NCBI RefSeq assembly: GCF_900102135.1
Contig: NZ_FMVJ01000008.1
Coordinates: 1 to 64,000 of the forward strand
Direction of reading: 5' to 3'
DNA from: Microvirga guangxiensis
Lineage (GTDB): Bacteria; Pseudomonadota; Alphaproteobacteria; Rhizobiales; Beijerinckiaceae
DNA: 64,000 nucleotides
How positions within the stretch are numbered: the stretch's first letter is position 1; each line of letters opens with the position of its first letter. Positions 29,855 to 39,038 of the stretch are shown in pieces. The notes under the pieces are model-generated. The model ran no database searches, had not been told where the DNA came from, and saw nothing but the letters and a program-made list of their open reading frames with translations. A program made the position numbers and the translations under genes.

Positions 29855-30379
29855 TCAGAGCACGTTCGACAGGCGGCCGTAGATGAGCTCGTCCACACCC
29901 TCGGCGTAGATGTCGCCCTTGTCGTCGACGCGCAGCGAGTACTGCGGCAGGTTCTGGGTCGCGTGGCCCCAGGTCTCCTGGCCGCCCGCCTCGCAGTCGA
30001 AGACGGAGTAATGGCCGGAGCAGTTGAGGGTGCGCCGCTCCGAATTGTAGTGAAGCGGATAGCCCTTGTGCGGGCAGATGGTCGTGAACCCGACGATGTC
30101 GCCGTCCGGTCCCGCGCCGCCCGGCACGCGCTTCCCGAGCTTCAGGAGGACGCCCGGCGCGTCAGGGTCCGGATACGCGACATCCATGGGTTCGTTGACC
30201 TTGAGGTCCTGCACGTTGCCGAGCCGATTGGAGGGGTAGGTCACCCGGGCCATCGGCACTGCGGCCTTGGCTGCCGGTGTCGGCATAACCGCGCTGGCAG
30301 CGGCACCGGCTGCGGCGACGCCGGCTCCCGACAGGAACCTCCGGCGGCCGAGATCGACAAGCAGATCGCATCGTTTCAT
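29855..30379 (-). CDS. aioB: Arsenite oxidase Rieske subunit
   Basis: 174 aa with a twin-arginine signal ('GRRRFLSGAGVAAAGAAAS'). The Rieske [2Fe-2S] ligands are in 'CPHKGYPLHY' and 'CSGHYSVFDC', the CxH...CxxH pattern. It transfers electrons from AioA to a periplasmic acceptor. First gene of the aio operon, with a GGAGG ribosome site and a sigma-54 promoter immediately upstream. Confidence 0.96.
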   Translation of the reverse strand: MKRCDLLVDLGRRRFLSGAGVAAAGAAASAVMPTPAAKAAVPMARVTYPSNRLGNVQDLKVNEPMDVAYPDPDAPGVLLKLGKRVPGGAGPDGDIVGFTTICPHKGYPLHYNSERRTLNCSGHYSVFDCEAGGQETWGHATQNLPQYSLRVDDKGDIYAEGVDELIYGRLSNVL

Positions 30380-30417
30380 GGACGTCCTCCAAACAGAGTT
30401 TTTGCTTGGGGGAACAA

Positions 30418-30433
30418 TGCAAGATACGTGCCA
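30418..30433 (-). promoter_or_regulatory. Sigma-54 promoter of aioBA
   Basis: Read on the minus strand the sequence is TGGCACG-TATC-TTGCA, a full match to the sigma-54 -24/-12 consensus (TGGCACG-N4-TTGCA). The GC element is 5 bp from the upstream side of the TTGC element as required. Transcription would start near 30406, giving a leader of about 27 nt before aioB. Sigma-54 dependence fits AioR (43977), which has an intact GAFTGA activator loop. Confidence 0.92.
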
Positions 30434-30506
30434 GTCGATTGAACTAGGTTAATTGCATGGAAGTGGACACGCCTGCCATGGAGGGCTGGCCCTTCGCATC
30501 CGGATC

Positions 30507-30547
30507 TCCGAACATCTTTGATGGTGAATGTCCGGAAATCCGAACAT
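30507..30547. promoter_or_regulatory. Candidate AioR enhancer sites upstream of aioB
   Basis: Plus strand contains the inverted repeat ATGTCCGGA-AA-TCCGAACAT (30528-30547, arms matching in 8 of 9 positions) and another half-site TCCGAACAT (30507-30515). They lie about 75-130 bp upstream of the sigma-54 promoter, the normal distance for an enhancer. This is a good candidate binding region for AioR, but binding is not shown by sequence alone. Confidence 0.55.
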
Positions 30548-30640
30548 ACAATGGCTCAGACTACATACGGCAGGCTGTGAGGGTTCACCCCAAACATGCC
30601 ATCGCGACTCTTCGGTCCATGGGAATCCTCTCGAGACATT

Positions 30641-31822
30641 TCAGAGCGGCGGCCGACCGCTGGCGCGCCGTGCCTGCTCGGTAGCCGGCAGCAGGCGATA
30701 GAGATGCCCCTCCGGGTCGTCGGTGATGGCGTACAACGACCCGTCTGGCCCCAGACGCACATCCCGGACCCTGCCGAGTATTCCCTCGAGCAGCCGCTGC
30801 TCGGCAATGACACTGTTCCCCGCGATACTAAGCCTCACCACCATCTGGCCCGCGAGGGCACCCGAGACGATAGAGGCTTGCTCCCCGTCCCGGAGCATTG
30901 TGAGTCCGGACGGCGCGATCGACGGCACCCAGACGTATGCCGGCCCCTCAATTTCTGGCGCGACAGCAATGCCGGAGCCGACCGGCGAGCCGTCGTAGTT
31001 CAAACCGTGGCTGACTAACGGCCAGCCGTAGTTCCGGCCGGGCTGTATCAGGTTGAGTTCATCCCCGCCCTGAGGACCATGCTCAGTGGCCCATAACGCT
31101 CCGGTCCGGTCGTCGCCGACGAGCCCCTGCGGGTTCCTGTGGCCGTACGACCAGATCTCGGGCTTCGCGCCCGGCACTGCAACGAAGGGGTTCGTATCGG
31201 GGACCGAGCCGTCGGTGCGGATCCGGATGATCGACCCAGCATGGTCGGACAGGTCCTGGGCACGCTGGGGTTCCCAGCGGTCGCCGAGCGACAGGAACAG
31301 GAAGCCATCACTGGTCAGGGCCAACCGCCCGCCGAGTTGCTCGTTGGCGCTGGCCGGGGGGTCGCTCTCGAACAGGACTGCCTGATCCAGGAGCCTCCGC
31401 GTTTTCAGTTCTAGCCGCGCTTTCAGGATCCTGACGGTCGACGCGTCCTGCGTTCCGTGCGTATAGGACAGGTACACGGTTCCGGTCCGGGTGAAATCCG
31501 GGTCCACCGCCACGTCGAGCAGCCCGCCCTGGTCCCCGGTCCGGATCGCAGGGAGGCCCATGATCTCGCGAGGCCTGGAACCGGGCCTCACGAGGCGCAG
31601 CCGTCCCGGCTTCTCGGTCACCAGGAACAATCCGTCCGGCAGGAACCCGATCGACCACGGGAACTCGAACGGTCCGGCCACCCGGACAGGAATGAGTCCG
31701 TCGGACGTTTCCGGGAGGATCGGCGCCCCGTCATCCCCGGGCACTGCGGATGCGGGTCCTGCCGCCAAGCTGATCAGGAAACCGATGGCGAGCCTATGCG
31801 TCAGTCGTCGCTGATTGAACAT
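30641..31822 (-). CDS. PQQ-dependent sugar dehydrogenase-like protein, exported
   Basis: 393 aa with a signal peptide (about 1-26, ending in PASA). The body is a glucose/sorbosone dehydrogenase beta-propeller with typical segments 'FPWSIGFLPDG', 'QGGLLDVAVDPDF', 'SYGHRNPQGL', 'TEHGPQGGDELN' and 'GRNYGWP'. It is related to E. coli YliI (aldose sugar dehydrogenase). Periplasmic oxidation of sugars is the family role. It lies 208 bp upstream of the aio promoter region on the same strand and its link to arsenic is unclear. Confidence 0.85.
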   Translation of the reverse strand: MFNQRRLTHRLAIGFLISLAAGPASAVPGDDGAPILPETSDGLIPVRVAGPFEFPWSIGFLPDGLFLVTEKPGRLRLVRPGSRPREIMGLPAIRTGDQGGLLDVAVDPDFTRTGTVYLSYTHGTQDASTVRILKARLELKTRRLLDQAVLFESDPPASANEQLGGRLALTSDGFLFLSLGDRWEPQRAQDLSDHAGSIIRIRTDGSVPDTNPFVAVPGAKPEIWSYGHRNPQGLVGDDRTGALWATEHGPQGGDELNLIQPGRNYGWPLVSHGLNYDGSPVGSGIAVAPEIEGPAYVWVPSIAPSGLTMLRDGEQASIVSGALAGQMVVRLSIAGNSVIAEQRLLEGILGRVRDVRLGPDGSLYAITDDPEGHLYRLLPATEQARRASGRPPL

Positions 31823-31966
31823 GAATACCCCGTGCCCACGCGGGTTTCGAGTTCGAAATGGAGCCCAGATCCTGCCTGACCAGTCCTCCCCGTGCCGAAC
31901 CGGAATGGCGGCCGGTCACGATCTCGGGACTCATGCTGTCCTGTCGGTTGATCGAATGCTGGGCGA

Positions 31967-33229
31967 TCATGCGGCACCCCTGGCATACGTCGCTAGATGC
32001 TCCAGGATGAACGCCACGGCCGACCCAACGCCGTTCTCCGTCCGCAGTTCCGCGCCAAGCCGCTCGGCCCGCAGTTGCATCGCATCGTCATCCACGACCG
32101 ACGTGATGGCCTCCACCAGCCTGGCGACCGTAAGATGCCTGAAGGCGATGGGAGCTGGCCCGACGCCGAGGTCGGCCACGCGCCGCCCCCAGAACGGCTG
32201 ATCCCCAAAGAACGGGCAAATCACCGTCGGCCTGCCGGCACGCAGGCCGGCCGCCGTGGTGCCTGCGCCACCATGATGGACGACGGCACGCACATGCGGG
32301 AACAACCGGTCGTGAGGCGCCGCATCAAGCATGTAGACATGTTCCGATTGGGGCGCGGCTGCCAGGCCGCCCCACCCGCTGGACAAGATGCCGCGCTGGC
32401 CTGCTAGTGCCAAAGCCTCCAAGATCATGGCGGTGGTGCGTACGGGGTCGACGGATGGAACGCTGCCGAAGCCGACATACACGGGCGGCGGACCGGCCTG
32501 GAGGAAGCCTTGGAGGGAGGGCGATGGCAGCCAAGACTCGTCGTCGAGGAACCAGTAGCCAGTGACTACGGAGTTCCCGTCCCAGTCGATCGGCTCCGGC
32601 ACCACGGATTTGCTGAAGCCATAGAGCCGGGGCACGGGCACTCCGCGGATGCAGTCATCGCGCCGGGAAGGCGGAAGCCCGAGCACCTCCTCCCGCCAGC
32701 GGTTGACGGGTTCGCGGAACAGCGAGTTGGCAAAGCGCAGGAACAGCTCGTGGCTGAGCCGGTTGAGTGGCCCGAGATCCGCGAAGGGCAGCATCGGACT
32801 GGGGAACGCCCGGGTCGGCGTCATCCCGGGCAGGGTGAAGGCACAGAGCGCCGGGATGCCGAGTCGCTCGGCGATGTGGACGCTGCCCAGCGCCTTCGGA
32901 TGATAGATGATGGCGTCGGCTCCGCCCACAGCCGCCCACTGGGCCTCGAGCAGCCGGCGCATCATCGGACGGACTTGGCGAGCCAGCCGCAGGGTCCAAG
33001 TCAGCGTGTTGCGGCCCGACAGGGCTGCCCTACCCTCGGGTGTGTCCATTAGGTCGAGGAAGTCATCCGGCAGGGGGGCGAACGGAACGCCAGAGGCGGC
33101 CACGAATCCCTCGAACCGGGCCGCGGTGGCCAGCACCACCTCGCACCCCGCCGCCATGAGGCCACGGGCGAGCGCTATATATGGCTGGACGTCGCCACGG
33201 GTTCCGAGCGTGTGGATCGCAAGCCTCAT
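31967..33229 (-). CDS. Glycosyltransferase family 1 (UGT-like)
   Basis: 420 aa from ATG 33229. The N-terminal 'HTLGTRGDVQPYIALARGL' and C-terminal 'HHGGAGTTAAGLRAGRPTVICPFFGDQPFWG' are the signatures of GT1 enzymes acting on lipids or natural products (sterol glucosyltransferase/rhamnosyltransferase type). No signal peptide. Acceptor unknown. It stands alone on the minus strand between the PQQ dehydrogenase-like gene and a hypothetical gene. Confidence 0.85.
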   Translation of the reverse strand: MRLAIHTLGTRGDVQPYIALARGLMAAGCEVVLATAARFEGFVAASGVPFAPLPDDFLDLMDTPEGRAALSGRNTLTWTLRLARQVRPMMRRLLEAQWAAVGGADAIIYHPKALGSVHIAERLGIPALCAFTLPGMTPTRAFPSPMLPFADLGPLNRLSHELFLRFANSLFREPVNRWREEVLGLPPSRRDDCIRGVPVPRLYGFSKSVVPEPIDWDGNSVVTGYWFLDDESWLPSPSLQGFLQAGPPPVYVGFGSVPSVDPVRTTAMILEALALAGQRGILSSGWGGLAAAPQSEHVYMLDAAPHDRLFPHVRAVVHHGGAGTTAAGLRAGRPTVICPFFGDQPFWGRRVADLGVGPAPIAFRHLTVARLVEAITSVVDDDAMQLRAERLGAELRTENGVGSAVAFILEHLATYARGAA

Positions 33230-33287
33230 GAGACCGCCCGGTCCAAGGCAGGCGGTCGCACGTTCGCGAAGGGGGCGGCGGACAATG

Positions 33288-33791
33288 TCAAGCCCGCGTC
33301 TCCGCCGATGCCAGTAGCATGGCCAACAGACTGCCAGCCTTAGCAAAGCAGAGCGGGTCGCTGGCCGCTAGGTACCGGCCATCGCGGGCGCCATCGCGCC
33401 GCATCCGCGCCAGCGCCCAGCGATAGGGGAGATTGCGGGTCCGCGGCCCGTCCCATTGCGGAAGCTGTCCGCGCACCCAACGCATCCGCTTCGGACCGAG
33501 CACGCGCGAGCAAACTTCCGCTGCCATGACGGCGGTCCGTGCATGCACGTCCCCGACAGGGACGTCATCGCCCGGCAGGTTACGGAGGCAGCCCTCCAAA
33601 AGACCCCAGACATAGGCACCGACCAGGAGATCTGTCATGTGACCGTAGTCAGGCATGGTCTCTATCTGCCTTCCAGTGAAGGCGATGATCTGTGCCTGCA
33701 CATGACCGGATACGCGCTCGATCACTGCCGGTGCCCGAGACTGCGGCGCCGGCCTGGCCTTCAGTCCCTTGCGGAACCAGTTCAGCATCAT
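33288..33791 (-). CDS. Hypothetical protein
   Basis: 167 aa, basic N-terminus (MMLNWFRKGLKARPAP), predicted mostly helical, no signal peptide or catalytic motif. A stretch 'MTDLLVGAYVWGLLEGCL' is moderately hydrophobic. The frame is well maintained in GC-rich sequence, which supports a gene. No family recognised. Confidence 0.5.
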   Translation of the reverse strand: MMLNWFRKGLKARPAPQSRAPAVIERVSGHVQAQIIAFTGRQIETMPDYGHMTDLLVGAYVWGLLEGCLRNLPGDDVPVGDVHARTAVMAAEVCSRVLGPKRMRWVRGQLPQWDGPRTRNLPYRWALARMRRDGARDGRYLAASDPLCFAKAGSLLAMLLASAETRA

Positions 33792-33850
33792 GCGCCTCCC
33801 GTCTTGCCCCGATGCGCGGCACTCACGTCTACCCGCGCATACTTTCGCCC

Positions 33851-34024
33851 TCAGAGGTTTATCACGATCGCAAGGCTACCCATGGCCAGGAACACCAGGG
33901 TCATGGCGGGATAGGTCGCGAAGATGAGGTGCGATTGCATGAGTGGGCGCGACCCGTTGCGGTGTCCGAACACGATCATGCCGAGGCCGATGGCCAGCAT
34001 CACAATGCCGATGGTCAGGTTCAT
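33851..34024 (-). CDS. Small two-helix membrane protein
   Basis: 57 aa, starting MNLTIGIVMLAIGLGMIVFG. Two hydrophobic segments (about 2-20 and 36-56) are separated by a short polar loop (HRNGSRPLMQSH). A ribosome site GGGAGGAAATC precedes the ATG. It lies 48 bp downstream of nhaA on the same strand and may be co-transcribed with it. Function unknown; small membrane helpers of transporters are one possibility. Confidence 0.65.
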   Translation of the reverse strand: MNLTIGIVMLAIGLGMIVFGHRNGSRPLMQSHLIFATYPAMTLVFLAMGSLAIVINL

Positions 34025-34072
34025 GATTTCCTCCCGTAGTCCTTGCCGGACCGTTCGGTGTCGCCGTCATGG

Positions 34073-35260
34073 TCAGGCATGTTTCAGATCCCGCTCCGGC
34101 TTCGACAGGCGCAGGAGGGCGGCCCCGGCGAGAGCCGACAGGCCGGACCCGAGCAGCACGCCGAGCTTGGTGGCGTCCTGAAGCTCCGGCGACGTCGCAA
34201 AGGCAAGCAGCCCGATGAATAGGCTCATGGTGAAGCCAATCCCGCACAGCAGCGCGACCCCGTAGAGCTGTGTCCATGTCGCGTTGGCCGGCAGGTCAGC
34301 CCAACCCGCACGGATGACCACCCAGGAGAAGGCGAACACGCCGACCTGCTTGCCGACGAACAGCCCGAGCGCCACGCCGAGCGGCACCGGATTCAGGAGG
34401 GATCCGAACGACATCCCCGCGAAGGACACGCCTGCGTTCGCGAAGCCAAAGACCGGTACGATCAGGAAGGCCACCCAGGGCTGGAGGACATGCTCGAGCT
34501 GGTGCAACGGCGAGGCCGCATCCTCCGGCTTGCCGGGTGAGGCCCGGAGCGGGATTGTGAGCGCGAGGGCCACGCCCGCGAGGGTTGCATGAACGCCGGA
34601 CAGCAGTACCAGGAACCAAAGCATGGCGCCGAGCAGGAGGTAGGGTCTCAGGTCGGTGAAGCGGGCCCTGTTGAGACCCGACAGGAGGACCAGCACGACG
34701 GCCGCGCCTGCCAGCGCTTCGACATTGAGGTCGCCAGTGTAGAAGGCAGCGATGATCAAAACGGCGCCGAGATCGTCGAGGATGGCGAGCGCGGTCAGAA
34801 AAACCTTGAGCGAGATTGGCACCCGCGGCCCGAGCAACGACAGCACGCCGAGCGCGAAGGCGATGTCGGTGGCAGACGGAATGGCCCAGCCGCGCGGATG
34901 TCCATCGGGTCCGGCATTGAAGGCGAGATAGAGGGCGGCCGGCACGGCCATGCCGCCGAGCGCCGCGATACCCGGCAGGGCCCGCCGTGGCCAGGTGGAG
35001 AGCTGGCCGTCGAGCATCTCACGCTTGATCTCCAGTCCGACCAGCAGGAAGAACACCGCCATGAGCGCGTCGTTGATCCAGTGCAGGACGCTCAGGCCCA
35101 GCACGTAAGTCGTGAGAAGCCCGAAATAACTTCCCGCCAGGGGCGAGTTGGCGATGACGAGGGCGAGGGCCGCCGCTCCCATGAGGACAAGGCCGCCGGA
35201 GGCTTCGTTATTGAGAAAGCCTCGCAGGGCTGAGCGGGGCCGCGGCGTCAGGGCGTGCAT
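34073..35260 (-). CDS. nhaA: Na+/H+ antiporter NhaA
   Basis: 395 aa, 12 hydrophobic segments. The conserved DD-type segment '[19 protein letters not shown]' holds the two aspartates of the ion site, and '[14 protein letters not shown]' is the NhaA N-terminal signature. It exchanges sodium for protons across the inner membrane and supports pH and salt homeostasis. Divergent from the KdpD-like gene at 35447. Confidence 0.94.
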   Translation of the reverse strand: MHALTPRPRSALRGFLNNEASGGLVLMGAAALALVIANSPLAGSYFGLLTTYVLGLSVLHWINDALMAVFFLLVGLEIKREMLDGQLSTWPRRALPGIAALGGMAVPAALYLAFNAGPDGHPRGWAIPSATDIAFALGVLSLLGPRVPISLKVFLTALAILDDLGAVLIIAAFYTGDLNVEALAGAAVVLVLLSGLNRARFTDLRPYLLLGAMLWFLVLLSGVHATLAGVALALTIPLRASPGKPEDAASPLHQLEHVLQPWVAFLIVPVFGFANAGVSFAGMSFGSLLNPVPLGVALGLFVGKQVGVFAFSWVVIRAGWADLPANATWTQLYGVALLCGIGFTMSLFIGLLAFATSPELQDATKLGVLLGSGLSALAGAALLRLSKPERDLKHA

Positions 35261-35446
35261 CGGATCTCCTTTTCGGGAAAGGGTTAGACCCGCTTAGCCC
35301 GGAAAACCGGTGATTACAGCCTGGCGGCGGTGCGGAAACGGCCGAAAGGCCGTTTCATATATGAGATTCCTATACGCGGGGCCGGTTCATGCCTCGCCTT
35401 CCGTTGTCATCAACGTCATGGTGGCGGCGCTGGGAGCGGAGGGGCC

Positions 35447-37033
35447 GTGACGAACGACTGGCAGGATAGTAAGGAGCGAAAGCGCTGGGGCCGGATCGGC
35501 ATCCGCTCCCTGGGCGGATTTCCGGGTCCATGGCCGATCGCGGTGACGGTCATGGCGATCGCGGCAGCCCTTGCGGTCGCTTTCGTCCTGTATCCGATCA
35601 CCGGCATCGAGAACGTCGACCTCGTCTTCCTGGCTCCCATCATCGCGATCGCCGTCCGATATGGATTCTGGCCGTCGCTGCTGGCCTGCCTTCTCAGCGC
35701 GCTCGCCTACAACTTCTTCTTCATCGCTCCGGTCTACGCCTTCGCCGTGACGGACAAGGCCAGTATCGCAACTGTACCCTTCTTTTTGCTCGTTGCGGTC
35801 ATCACGAGCCACCTCGCTGCGCGAGCCCGCGCGGCGGCGCTCGCGGCGGAGAGCCGGGCCGAGACGACCGAGGCGCTCTATGCCTTCAGCCGTAAGATCG
35901 CCGGGATCGTCAGTCTCGACGATCTGCTGTTGGCCACGGGGCAGCAGATCGGCTCAATGCTGCGGCTTGAGGTGGTGATCCTGCTCCCCGACGACGACGG
36001 CAGGCTCGAGGTCAAAGCCGCCTACCCGCCTGCTGATCGTGTCGGCGGGACGGATACGGACGCTGTCCGGATGGCCTGGGACGGGAGTGGGTCGATAGAA
36101 CGGGGCACCGAGGCGCTGCTCACGGCGCAACACCTGTTCCTGCCGCTGCGCACCAGCCATGGTCCGGTCGGCGCCATTGGCGTCAGCCGGGCCGGGACAG
36201 CGCTGACGCCTGACAAGGAGCGGTTGCTGGCGGCGCTGGCCGACCAAGCCGCCGTCGCCATCGAGCGCATCCGACTGACCACGGAAATGGATGCGGCCCG
36301 CCTTGCCGCCGAGACGGAACGGTTGCGCTCGGCCCTGCTGAGCTCGCTCTCGCACGACCTGAAGACGCCGCTGGCGTCCATCACCGGAGCGGCCACGTCT
36401 CTGCGCCAGTATGGCGAACTCTACGATGCGGCGGCACGCGAGGAACTCGCCGCCACGATCCAAGGCGAGGGTGAGCGCCTGTCCCGCTTCGTTGCCAATC
36501 TCCTCGATATGACCCGTCTCAAGGCCGGCGGGATCGTGCTGAAGCGGGAGCCGGTCGACCTAAGCGAGGCCGTCGGCGCGGCCTTGCAGCGCATCCAAGG
36601 CCTCCTCGGCGAACACCGGGTCGTCGTGAATCTGCCGGCCGATCTTCCCATGCTCGACCTAGACGTCGTGCTGTTCGAGCAGGTGCTGGTCAACCTACTA
36701 GACAATGCCGCCAAATACTCTCCGCCCGGATCTTGGATCGCGATTAGCGCCGCGGGTGACCGACGGAAGGTGGAACTCACCGTCAGCGACGAGGGACCGG
36801 GAATCCCGGCCGAGGAACTGGAACGGGTGTTCGAGATGTTCCACCGCGTGAACAAGGGCGACCGGCAACGCGCCGGGACCGGCCTTGGGCTGTCGATCTG
36901 CCGCGGCTTCGTTGAGGTCCTCGGCGGGACGATCCGCGCCGCCATCCGGACAGATCGGTCCGGGGCGGTCTTCACCATCACGTTTCCCGAGGCGGTCTTT
37001 ACCGTCATGCCCCGGGAGGATGCCGCCGAATGA
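35447..37033 (+). CDS. KdpD-like sensor histidine kinase (DUF4118-GAF-HisKA-HATPase)
   Basis: 528 aa from GTG 35447, with GGAGGGG nine bases upstream. Four membrane helices (about 25-115, DUF4118 type), a GAF-like domain (about 145-285), HisKA with His in 'SSLSHDLKTPLASI' and HATPase_c with 'GTGLGLSIC'. It lacks the cytosolic KdpD N-terminal and Usp domains and so is a shortened KdpD relative. The next gene overlaps by 4 bp. No kdpFABC genes are nearby, so the target is not obvious. Confidence 0.9.
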   Translation: MTNDWQDSKERKRWGRIGIRSLGGFPGPWPIAVTVMAIAAALAVAFVLYPITGIENVDLVFLAPIIAIAVRYGFWPSLLACLLSALAYNFFFIAPVYAFAVTDKASIATVPFFLLVAVITSHLAARARAAALAAESRAETTEALYAFSRKIAGIVSLDDLLLATGQQIGSMLRLEVVILLPDDDGRLEVKAAYPPADRVGGTDTDAVRMAWDGSGSIERGTEALLTAQHLFLPLRTSHGPVGAIGVSRAGTALTPDKERLLAALADQAAVAIERIRLTTEMDAARLAAETERLRSALLSSLSHDLKTPLASITGAATSLRQYGELYDAAAREELAATIQGEGERLSRFVANLLDMTRLKAGGIVLKREPVDLSEAVGAALQRIQGLLGEHRVVVNLPADLPMLDLDVVLFEQVLVNLLDNAAKYSPPGSWIAISAAGDRRKVELTVSDEGPGIPAEELERVFEMFHRVNKGDRQRAGTGLGLSICRGFVEVLGGTIRAAIRTDRSGAVFTITFPEAVFTVMPREDAAE

Positions 37034-37731
37034 GCAGCCACGGCACCATCCCGCTCGTCGTCGTGGACGATGAGCCGCCGATCCGGCGGCTCCTGCGCAC
37101 AAGCCTTACCGCACAAGGCTACCGAATTCTTGAGGCCGGGAGCGCCCGGGCCGCGCTCGACATCGTCGCCCGCGAAGCGCCCGAGGTCGTCCTCCTCGAC
37201 CTCGGGCTGCCAGACCAGGATGGCCTGGAGGTAATCCGGCGGCTGCGGGCCACGGGATCGAAGGTGGCTATCATCGTCCTCTCGAGCCGCGGTGAGGAAT
37301 CCGCCAAGGTGGATGCGCTCGATCTCGGCGCCGACGACTACGTGACCAAACCCTTTGGCATGGCCGAGCTCGTCGCCCGCATCCGCACGGCCCTGCGCCA
37401 TAGGGTCCAGCGGCAGGGGGCCGAGCCCTTGTTCACGCACGGCGACCTGTGCGTCGATCTCACCCGCCGCCGCGTGACGGTGCGCGGGGCGGAGGTGAAG
37501 CTCTCCAACAAGGAGTGGGACATCCTGCGCCTGCTCGTGCTCCATGCGGGCCAGGTGCTCACTCACCGTATGATCATGCAGGAGGTATGGGGACCGAAAG
37601 TCGACGTGCAGTACCTGCGCATCTACGTGCGCCAGCTTCGCCGGAAGCTGGAGGAGCAGCCGGACCGACCTCAACACATCCAGACGGAGACGGGGGTCGG
37701 CTATCGGCTCTTGGCCGACGATGTCCGCTGA
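37030..37731 (+). CDS. KdpE-like OmpR-family response regulator
   Basis: 233 aa. Receiver domain with 'VVDDEPPIRRLL', Asp in 'VVLLDLGLPDQDG' and Lys in 'YVTKPFG', then a C-terminal winged HTH (OmpR type) ending 'TGVGYRLLADDV'. It overlaps the kinase gene by 4 bp and forms an operon with it. Similar to KdpE, but its target operon is not in the window. Confidence 0.92.
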   Translation: MSSHGTIPLVVVDDEPPIRRLLRTSLTAQGYRILEAGSARAALDIVAREAPEVVLLDLGLPDQDGLEVIRRLRATGSKVAIIVLSSRGEESAKVDALDLGADDYVTKPFGMAELVARIRTALRHRVQRQGAEPLFTHGDLCVDLTRRRVTVRGAEVKLSNKEWDILRLLVLHAGQVLTHRMIMQEVWGPKVDVQYLRIYVRQLRRKLEEQPDRPQHIQTETGVGYRLLADDVR

Positions 37732-37816
37732 TCCACCCCGGCCGGCGGGCAGACAGGCTGCGAGTGACCACTGAGCCGTCCCGGCATGGTCGGCCCAAAG
37801 ACGCGGAGGAAATGTC

Positions 37817-38026
37817 ATGGATCATAAGTTCGAGGTCGGCCAGCTCGTGCGGCCACGGGAGAGGCTTCTCGAGAATGCCGGGATCTACGAGATCCTGCGC
37901 CCTCTTCCCTGCGGGCCGGACGGCGAGCCCCTTTACCGGATCAGGGCCGCGAGCGGGCCGATGGAGCGGGTGGTGCGCGAGGCCGACCTCCTGCCTGCAT
38001 CAGGGTCCTCGGCGGACAATGGCTAG
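37817..38026 (+). CDS. Small conserved protein ('GQLVR' family)
   Basis: 69 aa, with GGAGGA 12 bases before the ATG. It begins MDHKFEVGQLVRPRERLLEN and ends near 'ERVVREADLLPA'. The protein at 42960-43166 shows the same framework ('FHIGQLVR...' and 'DKIVRQEDIRPA'), so these are paralogues in one window. It looks like a small beta-rich fold that might bind nucleic acid or another protein; function not known. Confidence 0.7.
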   Translation: MDHKFEVGQLVRPRERLLENAGIYEILRPLPCGPDGEPLYRIRAASGPMERVVREADLLPASGSSADNG

Positions 38027-38182
38027 GCGTACCGGCCGTCACCCAAGGGCATGGGCCCCATGCTGCCAAACTAACCGAGCCCAGTCGATGGGCAACGGCT
38101 CATCCTTGCAATGCCACGGGACGGACGAAGAATGGGCAGGCCCCTTGTCTTCATGTCTCCCGTCAAGGTCGTTGGAGATCAG

Positions 38183-38955
38183 ATGATACCTTACCGGACC
38201 ATCGTGGTTCTGATGGCAGCATCTCTCTGCCTCGGGCGGGCCGCGGCCCAGGAGCGCACGGTCACCGTCGGGGTTCCTGCCGGCCCCCTCATGCAGCTCG
38301 TTCAGTCGCTGGGCGTCGCGTTCCGGCTTAGACCGAAATCGCCGTGGCCGCGGCCGAGGTGAACCCGGACGGTGCCCCGTCGACGGCCGGGATCAATACG
38401 GTCCTTCTGCCCCGTCGTATGCTCGACAGGCTGCCGTAAGGACATCTCCCACCACAAACGGTCTTCCGTGGCGATGTCATCTTGGTGGGTTCCCAGGCGG
38501 AGATGGCGCGCGTGCGGGGCCTGAAGGACATCAAGATGGCAGTGCGCTGGATCGCCTCGGCTCGCGGGACGCGGGATCGTGAGCTTGCCTTGTGGAACGG
38601 CATGGGCGTCAACGTCCACACCCGCTCGACCTGGTACGTCGGTTCACGGGGTGATGAAGCGGAGGTTCTCAGACAGGCCGGAAACCTCGGAGCCTATGTC
38701 CTGGTCGAACGTATGACATGGGCGGCCCAGGCCAACCAGCGGGGTCTCGAGGTGCTGGTGCCCGGGGACCCGGTGCTGCGCACCAATTATGCAAGCGCAC
38801 TGACCCGGGATGGCCGGGAGGAAGCGGTCACCTGGCACGACTGGCTGTTGTCCGATGCGGCACAGGCCGTGATCGCGGAGTTCAGCTTGGGCGGCGTGCG
38901 CATCTTCACGCCGGAAAATGGCCACAACGGCGATGGAAGGCCGCCCCGAACGTGA
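38183..38955 (+). pseudogene. Broken TupA-like tungstate/molybdate-binding protein
   Basis: An exported protein begins at ATG 38183 with a signal-like N terminus (MIPYRTIVVLMAASLCLGRAAAQ) and breaks after about 55 codons. The larger C-terminal part lies in another frame (from about 38482): 'VGSQAEMARVRGLKD', 'RDRELALWNGMGVNV', 'STWYVGSRG', 'GAYVLVERMTWAAQ', 'LEVLVPGDPVL'. These line up with the order of TupA-type periplasmic tungstate/molybdate-binding proteins. At least two frameshifts and a gap separate the parts. No ABC permease or ATPase follows. Confidence 0.65.
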
Positions 38956-39038
38956 ACTTGCCCGGCCGATGGCGCCCCCCTGATCCTGCGCGTCATCTAA
39001 TACCGCAATTCGCGCCAGGGATCGCAAGGGGGCCAGTT

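Noticed and set aside
35447-37731. Calling the two-component pair true KdpDE of the potassium pump
   Set aside because: The kinase lacks the KdpD cytosolic N-terminal domains and no kdpFABC genes are present, so only 'KdpD/KdpE-like' is justified.
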